NCBI GenBank assembly: GCA_023213395.1
Contig: CM041465.1
Span: forward strand, 168,275,741 to 168,339,740
Length of the DNA: 64,000 nucleotides
Direction of reading: 5' to 3'
From: Cycas panzhihuaensis
Taxonomy: Eukaryota > Cycadophyta
Part shown: piece by piece, positions 34,782 through 44,297 of the stretch
Layout of the letters: the number at the start of each line of letters is the position of its first letter
Position numbering within the stretch: position 1 is the first letter of the stretch
The notes under the pieces: model-generated
The model's database searches: none
Told to the model about the DNA's origin: nothing
The model's input: the letters and a program-made list of their open reading frames with translations, nothing else
Program-made: the position numbers and the translations under genes

Positions 34782-36819
34782 AGTGTCAATGGCGTAAAAG
34801 AAAAATGAATCGAGGGCCAAATGAGCCCCAAATCTCAGGTAGAGAGAGATTTGAGAGAGAGAGGGATGACAGTGACTGACGTGAAGCTAACTTGAATTGC
34901 TTTTGGTGTGAATAGGCTATCATTGCGGTAGATAACTGCGAGAACGTAGGTATGGCCATGTTGAGCTACATGGAGATGGCGACACAGGAGGATAGGGAGG
35001 TCCTATAGAGGTGCGGCCTATACAAGGCCCTCAAGACACCTCAGTATACATCGGATCAGAGACTGTTGGTCGACATAGTATCCCATTGGGACAAGAGGAG
35101 ACATGTCTTCCACTTACCACAGGTAGGTGACGTGATGGTCACGCCGAGAGATATCCGGCGGATACTGGGAGTTCCGGCGACAGGGAGGCCGGTGAGACTA
35201 GGGACGTTGCCTAGCACTGAGGCAGCGCATAGGGAGGTAGCCCTGTTCTTCACAGGAGCTGATATATGGGAGCGGAGGGGAGCCCCCCTCTAAACTGTAC
35301 TGATATCAAGGATTCCTCGGGTTAGGAAACTGGTTATACTGTGCGTTCTGTTCCAGATTTCCCAGAAGCAGAACTATAGGGAGGTACCAGGTGGGTGGTT
35401 AGATGCAGTTCACCGCTGCGAAGTCGGTGAGAGGATGGACTGGGTGGCCCTGATAGCAGCGAACCTCATCGCCCAGCTGGATACTATCAGGACGACCGGC
35501 AAAGGTGGGTTGTCATACAGCACACTGCTGCAGTGTTAGTTCTTCGATCACTTCGCGGCAGTGGCACCAGCAGGGGGACCACACCCCATCACAGAGTAGG
35601 CCCCGATGGTCCACAGGTGGCAGACTCGGCTGAGGGGGACAGAGGATAGGGCCCATGTCAGATGATCAATGGAGGCTACGTCACTAGACCTCCTCACCCT
35701 ACCAGACTACATAGCAAAGCCCTATAGGACAGTGAGGTGGGATAGTGACGACGAGGCGGACGGAGTAGGAGTGCCCGCAGGCGATGACAGTGGAGATGAC
35801 GGAGATGATGGGGATGATGGGGCTAGCCCGTCACGACTTGCAGGGGAGGCAGGTCCCTTAGGGACAACAGGAGGCGCCGAGGGTCCATCCGGGGCTACCG
35901 AATGAGAGGCGAGCCGTCGAGGCCGAGGCGAGCAGGGGACCCGTGACCAGGGCCCGCAGGCTGCAGATCGTGATGGGATCCAGAGGGACGAGAGTTGGGC
36001 CCGCCCCTGTGAGGAGGGAGGCCCAGGTAGAGGAGGTGTCAGAAGACGAGGCACTCGCAGCTGGCGGAGAGCCAGGAGGGGAAGATGCTACATGACCAGA
36101 GGAGCCGGCGGCCACAGCAGGTGAGACTTAACCCTTTCCAGAGTCGTTTGGAATCCAGATAGATGTTTAGTTTGATTTGATCATGGTATATGGTGAGATG
36201 TAAACTGACACACGGCATGTTGCATTGGTAGGTGCAGCAGAGATCAGGAGACTGATAAAGACTGTGGTGAGGGAGATATTCCCTTAGGTATACGCAGAGG
36301 GGCAACCGCCCATCCAGGCAGGAGACGAGCCTGGGCGGTGCCTGAGAGGCATTCGCCCCGTTGATGAGGGTGAGGGACATATGGACTGCAGAGTCCCAAG
36401 AGCACGCGACATCCTGGGGACGTCTGCAGCAGGAGAGGGATGATGCGAGACGTAAGAGTGACGAGCTACGCGGATGGGTGGAGGCTCTAGAGGCACAGGG
36501 CGGAGCAGGTGGAGATGCCGAGAGCATGACCCAGCTAGCAGTGCTCACAGAGCATCTCAGGGGGGCAGAGGAAGCACTCCGAGGAGAGAGGGATCATATC
36601 CAGGCTAGATACGATCAGCTGGTAGCACAGATGGTGTCGAGGTCAAGCCAGAGAAGGAAGCATACCCACATGGCGTCGACGACCCTTAGATGGCCAAGAG
36701 ATGAGGAGAGCAAGGCAGGCAGCTTGCGGAGGCTGAGGAGGAGCCTCAGAGGCATGTGGTCCCCAGGAGAGGGATCACAGAGACTAGGAGATGGTACCCC
36801 AGGAGCGGGGCAGCAGTAG

Positions 36820-37473
36820 AGTAGGATATGTACATATGATTTTGACAGGGGAAAGCATGGGCCTCTAGGGGGTCATATATAGGTTCATATGATTGTACCC
36901 CCCTGTAAGGACACCGGCTTCCCAGATGTATGATGTGACATGATTTTGGATGTATATACATATGCATGGGGTAATTTGAACCCCATTTGGATATGAGATG
37001 CTATGTATTATGTATCATATATGGATGACATGTATGTTTATGTTGTGTTGTAAATGTTATACTGTAGATATTTTGTGTTACGAATATTTTATTGTATGAT
37101 GCATATGTTTCCTTCCATGTATGGCTATATATCTAATAGGAGCACACACACGTCGCGAGTGAAGACGACAGAGGGGTGTGAGGTTAGAGGATAGAGCAAC
37201 ATACACGTCTACAGAAGAGCATAGCGGAATATGCGAAGGAAACGATAGACAGGAAAGAGAAGCAACGATGCTCCCAAGCGTCCTCCTGATTGGGGAATGC
37301 CCAAGCAAGATGACAACAGGTTCCCGAGAGGGTACGGGAACGCGGGTTCTGCGGAAGGAACTGGAAAGAGGAAGAAGGATCCATCTTAAATTGCCATTCT
37401 ACGGAAGAATGGGGACAACCTAAGATGGTAGTTTAGGCTCATTTCAGAGCAGGGCGAAGGGATCGCCAAAAGA
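36820..37473. other. Y spacer between antisense gene and integrase
   Basis: No gene is supported. Composition is AT-rich and TATG-rich around 36830-37130. It corresponds to 16815-17574 of P1 in position. Confidence 0.5.
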
Positions 37474-38683
37474 TCACGCGTAAAACTTCTTAAGGAATTT
37501 CCCATTAACAGCTTTCTCAAATTCAAGCCCTTCTAGGGTGGCTATCCTATAGGCACCATTATCGAGGGATTTGATAATGATGAAAGGACCAACCCATCAG
37601 GGTTTGAACTTGGTCAAACGGTCATGGAGATATTCGAGCTTGAGGACATGGTCCCCAGGAAACAAAGGGCAGGAACGAAGATGTTTATCGTAAGCCATTT
37701 ATGAGCAGGCTTTGGACGCTAGGTTATCCTGATAGGCAGCTAAGCGTCTCTCATCCAAAGCTTCGAGGTCCAACAGGCAAGCCTGATGGATCGACTCTTC
37801 GTCGATGAAACCTCGAAGGGAGACTCGCAAGGAAGGAATCTCCACCTCCAGCGGGAGTACCGCCTCGATCTGTGAGACCAGGGAGAACGGGGTCATTCCC
37901 ATGGCGGAACGGATAGAGGTGCGGTAAGCCCACAAGGCGGAGGGCAACTGAAGGTGCCAATCCTTTTGGGATTGAGTAACGGTTTTCTTGAGGATGTTGA
38001 CAAGAGTCTTATTAAAAGACTCCACTTGGCCATTTGCCTGAGGGTAGTAAGGGGAGGAAGTCTTATGAGAAATTTTAAACTTCTCACAAAGCTCATCCAT
38101 CTCTTTATTACAAAAAGGAGTTCCATTGTCAATGATTAGGACATCCGAAATTCCAAAATTACAAATGATATGATGATAAATGAATGTGGCGATCGTTTTT
38201 CCAAGAGTAGTGATCAAGGGAATGGCCTCCACCCATTTGGTAAAATACTCCGTGGTAGTCAAGATAAACTTGTGCTGCGACGACGAAGGTGGGGAGATAG
38301 CCCCAATGAGGTCTAGTCTCCACTGAGCGAAGGGCCATGGCGAAATAATGGGATACAGGGTCTCGGAAGGCATATGGGAAATGTTGGCGTGTTCTTGACA
38401 TCGCCGACATTTCAGAGCAAAGGCGTGAGCATCCTTGAAGAGGGACAGCTAGAAATAGCCCATGCAGAGGATCCTCTGAGCCATAGACTGGCCCCTAAAG
38501 TGACCTCCACAAATGTCGTGGTGGCATTCGCGAAGCACACAAGTGACGCAATGGGAGGAGGATCCCATCGAAGGACCTCTTGTACAATACCTCGTCCACA
38601 AGGAGGTATTACCTGGTAGAAGTCCAGATATGAGATCTAACTTTACTACTAGTGTCGGGGCAGTATTGCTGCTGTGTAAGATA
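37474..38683 (-). pseudogene. Y integrase
   Basis: The N-terminal zinc region (about 38640-38380) contains VLYKRSFDG and a C-x2-C pair before QEHANISHM. The core, open from 38373 to 37699 (224 codons), has RLDLIGAIS, LIIDNGTPFCNKEM and YYPQANGQVESFNKT, so the D,D-E residues are intact. The C-terminal domain after a single stop (CSx, 37699) reads HDRLTKFKP, GAYRIATLEGLEFEKAVNG and ends KFLKKFYA with TGA at 37474-37476. There is no chromodomain. Stops in the zinc region and one in the C-terminus prevent a full protein. Confidence 0.88.
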
Positions 38684-40275
38684 CTACACTATGTCGCCAT
38701 ACCACTCATCGTCGACAAGTGGATGGGGAGAGGCTCCCTGAATCGTCAAGATAGACTCATCGGGGAGAGAATCATCAACGGGAGCACCAAAGGAGTTAGG
38801 GATAGGGGCATCCGTGAGTTGCTCAGCTACTATCATTCCCTTCTTTGATTTCTGGTTAACGATATGGAGGTCGAATTCTTGGAGTAGGATGGCCCAACGA
38901 CCAGCCCTACCCATCAAATCTGAACGAGTTAGCAGGTATCGCAAGGGATCGGATTGAACGATCACCTTGGTGGTGTTGTCGAGCAAGTAGTGTCTAAACT
39001 TCTTAGTCGCATGGACCAAGGAGAGGCATTCCTTCTCGGCGGGAGAATAGTTAAGCTCAGTAGTCACGAGAGTGTGATTGATAAAATATATAGCTCTCTC
39101 GGTTCCTGAGTCATCCTCCTGAGCTAGCATGGCGCCCAAGGATTCGTCAGTCGTCGAGGTATATAGGATGAAGGGCCTATCGAATCAAGGAGGTGCCAAC
39201 GTAGGAGCAGAAGCTAGGGCTTTCTTAAGTCCTTCGAAGGCCTTTTGGGTCTTGTCAGACCAAGCAAAATGAGCTCCCTTTTTCAATAGGTTCGTGAGGG
39301 GTTTAGTACTCACAGTGAAATCGGCTAAGAAGCGCCTAAGAAAACCAAGCCTCCCTAGAAATGACTTAATCTGTCGTTGAGTTCTAAGTGGTGGCATGTC
39401 AAGGATTGCCCTGACTTTGTCAGGGCCAATCTGAATTCCTTGTTTGGATACAAGGAAACCAAGGAGTTTACCCGAGGTAACGGCAAACACACACTTGAGC
39501 AGATTTAGACTGACATGATACTTGCGGCATCGTGAAAAGATGGCATGTAAGTCGGAAGGGTGATGGGCCCTGACACGAGAGAGACCCATCATATCATCCA
39601 TGAAGACCTCCAACGTGTTATCAATGAGGTCATGGAAAATGAAATGCATGGCTCTTTGGTAAGTAGCACCTGCATTCTTAAGGCCAAAGGGCATCGCCTT
39701 GTAGGCAAAGGTACCCTAAGGAGTAGTGAAGGCCGTCTTATGGCAGTCTTCGGGAGAAATCTAAATTTGGTTATAGCCGGAGAAGCCGTCCATTAGGGAC
39801 ATCGCTTCAAATCCGGCGGTGCGATCGATGATTTGATCGAGGAAGGGTAACAGGAAATTGTCCTTGGGACAAGCATTATTGATGTCACGAAAATCGACGC
39901 ATATACGGATTGCCCCATTCTTTTTAGCAACGGGGACAATGTTGGAGACCCACTTAGGGTAGTCAATGGAAGTAATAAGCCCAGTGTCCAGAAGCTTCTC
40001 AACCTCTATTTTGATGGCGGCAGAGAGCTTTAGGTGAAGGGGCGCTGTTTCCGCACCAGGCGTGCGCCAGGAATGGTGGTGAGGTTATGAGTGACAATGG
40101 AGGGGTCAATTCCCTTCATGTCAGCATAATCCCATGCGAACACGTCTCAGAACTCTTAGAATAGAAGGGAATACTCCCTTATCTCATCAGGGGAACATTC
40201 CAACCCAACCTTAATGACCTTGCTCGGGGCCAAGACTATGTCTTGGGTTGCCCCCATGCACATGGCATTACCCTC
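38684..40275 (-). pseudogene. Y reverse transcriptase and RNase H
   Basis: Pol starts MCMGATQDIVLAPSKVIKV (about 40275). RT follows with LLDTGLITSIDYPKWVS, SLMDGFSGYNQI, an open stretch 39694-39185 beginning MPFGLKNAGATYQ, and the catalytic VFMDDM at 39593-39604. Classical RNase H occupies an open stretch 39139-38684 (TTDESLGAMLAQ just upstream, AEKECLSLVHATKK, QSDPLRYLLTR, ending NEWYGDIV), with its D, E and D present. About five stops interrupt the frame, for example NQI-stop and FTTP-stop, consistent with CAG or CAA changing to TAG or TAA. Confidence 0.9.
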
Positions 40276-41021
40276 CTCGAAGTGGAGAGGGGCAAGATCA
40301 ACAGGAGGAGGAGGAATAGGAGACGGGATCGGATCAGCAAGTGTGGATCCGATCGCGAGGATCTTCTGGTGACCAAGCTTGTGGTGACCAGAAGGCAAGT
40401 TGGGCGCAAAACCCGCCAGATGCTCAAGCAGGGCTTCGTCATCCTCGAAGTAATCCACCCCATGGATGACCTTACTTGAGTAGAGGAAGCACTGGAGGTA
40501 GTAAGAGCAACGGGACCGTGATGGTCATCAGGTTGCTCAACTTCCTCACGGGAATCTGAAGGAAAGCCAAGAAGATGTTCCTCGGAAGGAGCGAAAGGCA
40601 ATTCTTTAAAGTCATTACCTATGGGGGGTAATGAAGAAGAAGAACTGACGACGGGCAGGTCAACGCGAGCGATGACGTGTGACACGCATGGATAGCTAGC
40701 CTCACCAATGAGAGAGATCCTAGACGAGGATCTAGAACGAGATGGGTGCGACCTACTGGCGCGAAGGAAAGAGACGGGGTAAAGGCGATCCTCGTCTTCG
40801 TCAAGTGACTCGTCGTCACTAAACGAAGCAAGGTACCCGTAACTCCCAACGCCAATAGGGGTGAACTGCATGAGACTAGGGGAAGAAGATGCGGGATCTT
40901 CTTCGGATGGGTTAGGTATACCAATAGAGCAAGCCGAGGCATGTGTGGAAGGACCTGGGTTTGCCGAATTGGTCGAACGAGTTTGTTTGGTAAATGGGCG
41001 TTTTCGGGGAATCACTCTCAT
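40276..41021 (-). pseudogene. Y protease-RT linker
   Basis: The open frame runs from just after the protease and is separated from it only by a TGA where CGA would restore reading (DG-stop-MRVIPRKRP). It is rich in Ser, Asp and Glu (SFSDDESLDEDEDRLYPVS). A frameshift near 40458 moves the conserved block DYFEDDEALLEHLAGFAPNLP into the next frame. No catalytic domain is recognisable. Confidence 0.65.
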
Positions 41022-41650
41022 TCATCCGTCATGGACGAATTTAAGTTTCCCCCAAAGAGTCGAGCACATGGCTCCCATTTGGTCAAGCCATGGACGACCT
41101 AGAAGGAGGTTGTAATCCACGTCGACATCGAGGACTACAATTTCGGCAAGAACGGTCTTGCCCTCAAGGGTGAGCGGAATCGCGACAGACCCCAAAGGGG
41201 TCTTCGCCATCACAAAACCTTGGCATCGCCAGGGAACAGGTTCCAAGGTGGAGATACCAAGCTCTTGCATGACACGCAAGGGCATGGCATTGACAAAAGA
41301 ACTGTTGTCGACAACAGTCCTTCGAAGGGTACAATCGGGTGTATCGATAGTGATAGTGAATGGGAAGTTCCACTGACGTTCCCTTTCACCAGCAGGAGGA
41401 AGATCCTTAGGGTCAAATGAAATAACAGGTCCACAACCTTGGGTGAGACCCAAAGCATGGACGGGCGCATCACTCGATCCTAAAGCTTCCAGGACAAGGG
41501 CCCGCTGCTCGGGACAACTCCTCAAAATGTCCATCAAGGACATCCCTGCAGCAACAGTATGGAGCTCGTCCATGATGGAGAAGGGCTTACCCTTCGCGGT
41601 AGGCTGGGTAAGTCCCCTTCGGAAATCGTAACGACCGGGCGCATGTGAAT
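41022..41650 (-). pseudogene. Y aspartic protease (retropepsin-like)
   Basis: Part of an open frame (41756-41022). The active-site segment reads RRTVVDNSSFVNAMPLRVMQ at about 41335-41275, then LEGKTVLAEIVVLDVDVDYN and LLLGRPWLDQMGAMCSTLWG. The D-x-G signature is D-N-S here. P2 keeps D-N-G. A one-base loss near 41640 separates it from the gag frame, judged by comparison with P2 (HPGCYDF). Confidence 0.75.
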
Positions 41651-44105
41651 AGCCTTGGGAAAGAGAGGTATTTCCGGAGGAAGGTTCTTCGGAAGAGGGT
41701 CGGAAGGAGCGAAAGAACAAGAGGCTCCCGCCGCTTCCTTGGCGGCTTGAGATCACGTAAGGGCGAAAGTAGGAGTTGCTTCAAGCAACTGGATCACCTT
41801 CTTCCCCTTGTTCCGGGGTCGCGAAGGTGACGGGGTGCGACGACTAGGAGAACGAGAGGAGGAAGACGAGTTCCGGGCACCCTTCCCTTTGTCGCGGGAA
41901 GGACGGGGATCAGGTGATCTTCCTTGATTTCGGTTGTTCTTGGTTTGGGTGTTGCGATCACGTTCCCCATGTTTAGGGAACGGATCCTTGTGAACCGGTT
42001 GATCCAAATTAGGCCTTGAGGCCCGTTTGTGGGAAGAATCGCGTCGAGGGGCATCCTTAGGATGCTGGGCCCTACAATGCGAATCGTCGTGGAAGCGCTC
42101 CCCATGAATGGAGCACCACTTCTTCTCAAGCGGAGGGTCAGACCTTCTCGCTTGAGAGGACTGGTGGTGTTTCCATTCCTAGGGAGAGGAGCTTGAGTGG
42201 TTTGTTGGACTTGTTTATTGGATGTAGGGGATGAAGGAGCCTGAAGCTTGAGTTCCTTCATCATACGCCCGAATGAGCGTATGGCTGATGTGAGAGGGTC
42301 TAAAGTCCTCTTAGTCGGATGAGAGGAAGACCGGGTAAGTTGTGAGGGTTTGGTATCCTTGGTTGGGGGTGGTGCCTCACAGCGTTGTGAGGGCTTAAGA
42401 GGTTTCTTAAGACCAGCTTGGATCTCAATAGCCTCCAACGCCAAACACTTGGCGATCGTGGAGTCACATGTGGTCGCCCCCATCTTGAGGACTTCCACAT
42501 GAACTTCAGGATGAAGTCCATTGACGAAAAGGTCTCGCTTCAGCTCCTCGGGCAATGTTGCCTTAGTGGAGTGAAGCAAGTCGTGAAATCGCCGTACAAA
42601 GTCACGATTCATTTCATTGTGACCCTGTTTGAGCGAAAGAAGCGACTTCATTCCGCTCTCGAATGGACGGGCTACATCAAAATAATTGATGAACTCGTCC
42701 ACCAATTGCTGGAATGAATGGATAGAATGGGCAGGGAGACGATAGAACCACTTGAGGGTGTCACCCTGTAGGGATCGCGGGAATAATTTCATTAAAATGT
42801 GGTCATAAGCCCAGTAATCAATGCATGCCATAGAAAAACTACGCACATGCTATGCCGGGTCTTACGACGAAGTTCCATCAAATCTAGGAACTTCAGGGGG
42901 ATGAGGCAGCAGATTGGTTCTTAACGCCTCAATGGAAAGAGGTGTTGACCTAAAGTCCATGAAGGGGCGTGCCCTTACTTGGACCGTAGGGCCAACGAAT
43001 ATCATAGTAGGTAATGAACAAGGAGCGGATGGGGGTAGAACACCCATCCCTCCTTAAGGAAACACCCCTTACTGAAAAGAGGCATGGGGGTAGGTGCCTT
43101 GGAAGGGAGTCAGGTTCCCTTGCGAAGGCACAACGAATGGGATTGCATTAGATGATGGGCAAGACGGATGTGGAACCGGGTGTTGCCCATATGGGCCACC
43201 CGTAGGTGGAGCGATGCCATATGGGTGTAGCGGATCCACCCCATAAATCGGGAGATGGCTTCCTCTACCCTGCCCCCAAGGCTGAGAAGTATACCCCGTG
43301 GGAACGTAGAAGGAAGTACCAACGTGTTGGTTTTGAGGGTGTGTGGGAGCGGATCCCACATGACTAGTTGTCGGAACGCTAGTGGGATCGGCAAGCCTAC
43401 TAGGAACGATATGCGCCACATTAGGGGATGGCACATTGGTTTGGTTAGGGATGGGTATGCTAACCTTCAATTAAGGGAAAGACACACCACGGGGAGATCC
43501 TGAAACACTAGGACCTCGATGAGAAATGGAAGGCGCGACACGTACCCCCACTGCGGGAATAGGAAAGGAGCAGGACACATGCGCAGGCACGAAGGGATTC
43601 GTTGTCAAAGGAAGAGTAGATGAGGATGAGGCATGCAGGGAGGAGCAAAAGAGGAAGAGGCTCCTCCATGGAGGGCACCCTCAAGCCATCCAAGACGCAG
43701 TTGCAAGCGTGCCACGCAGTGACACTCGTTGAGAGCTTCAACTACGTCGACATGAGGGGTTCCTACATACTCGTAAGAGGTAACTAGGACCTCAAACAAA
43801 GTAGGTTCCTCGGAATGCTCCTCATAAGAGTCACCAATTACGTGGAAAGTCTCAAGAGGAGCGGATCCTTCTACGGCATGGGTAGAGGGATGGACATCAA
43901 GCGAGAGATGTTGGTCATTTGGGTAATAAAGGGGTTCATCACCCTCTTGGGTGGACCCGGGAATAGAGGAAGGAAAAGCATGACTTTCTAAGGTTGAAGT
44001 ATGGTAGGCCCAATCGGAAGAGTATCCCTCCATAGTCAGATCAGAATCTGACAAAGGAAGAGGGCAATACTTGGGGTCTTCTAACAATGGAGGTAGACCG
44101 CGCAA
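41651..44105 (-). pseudogene. Y gag
   Basis: The start ATG (44105) is 192 bp from the LTR, opening MRGLPPLLEDPKYCPLPLS in a 166-codon frame. A proline-rich middle (43470-43069, GGPYGQHPVPHPSCPSSN) precedes the capsid core, open at 42846-41794 (SFSMACIDYWAYDHILMKLF; LPEELKRDLFVNGLHPEVHV). The basic C-terminus is in a shifted frame (42007-41753: RSPDPRPSRDKGKG) and meets the protease region after ALT-stop, TGA for CGA. No CCHC knuckle was found. At least three breaks are present. Confidence 0.85.
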
Positions 44106-44278
44106 ACGACGAGAAAAGCATCACATGCAAGATCAACCAACAATGTTAGGGAAAGAGAGAGTGGTAAGGCACACGCGTTGGGGGCTGCCCAACGTAGAGA
44201 TCGAAATAGGTATAAAAGGATCACAAGAAGGTAGCGAAACCAATGGAAGAGAGCGAAAACTAGCTCCCTTACTGGCAG

Positions 44279-44296
44279 TTCCCAATATGGTCACCA
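44279..44296 (-). promoter_or_regulatory. Y primer binding site
   Basis: The minus strand reads TGGTGACCATATTGGGAA one base inside the 5' LTR end. It is nearly identical in M1 and recognisable in P3. From memory the closest plant tRNA 3' end is tRNA-Arg, with a few mismatches. Confidence 0.78.
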
Positions 44297-44297
44297 G

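Larger units (their letters stand above)
34418..36819 (+). pseudogene. Y antisense plant-mobile-domain-like gene (three exons)
   Basis: Exon 1 (34418-34441) encodes MAIARLDP, then donor GTGAGT. Intron 1 (34442-34915) ends GAATAG. Exon 2 (34916-36120) opens AIIAVDNCENVGMAMLSYME in frame with exon 1. The mobile-domain core (35045-35560) holds LVDIVSHWDKRRHVFHLP, VTPRDIRRILGVPATGRPV and LDAVHRCEVGERMDWVALIA. A second block TSLDLLTLPDYIAKPYRTVRW is followed by an acidic DDGDDGDDG linker. Intron 2 (36121-36231) has GTGAGA and GGTAG borders. Exon 3 encodes LIKTVVREIFP and a coiled coil (WGRLQQERDDARRKSDELRG at about 36415-36475; LRGERDHIQARYDQLVAQM). At least four in-frame stops and two shifts break it. 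FxLPxGxxxxTxxDxxRxLG resembles the plant mobile domain (PF10536). Role unknown; DNA binding or nuclear function would be a guess. Confidence 0.8.

Noticed and set aside
36039-36548. 169-codon minus-strand ORF with Ser/Pro/Cys-rich product
   Set aside because: It is the shadow of exons 2-3 of the Y antisense gene in GC-rich sequence, and the P1 and P2 counterparts lack it.
40861-42717. Several plus-strand ORFs opposite Y gag and protease
   Set aside because: They are reverse-frame shadows of the recognised gag-protease frames, with no homology of their own.
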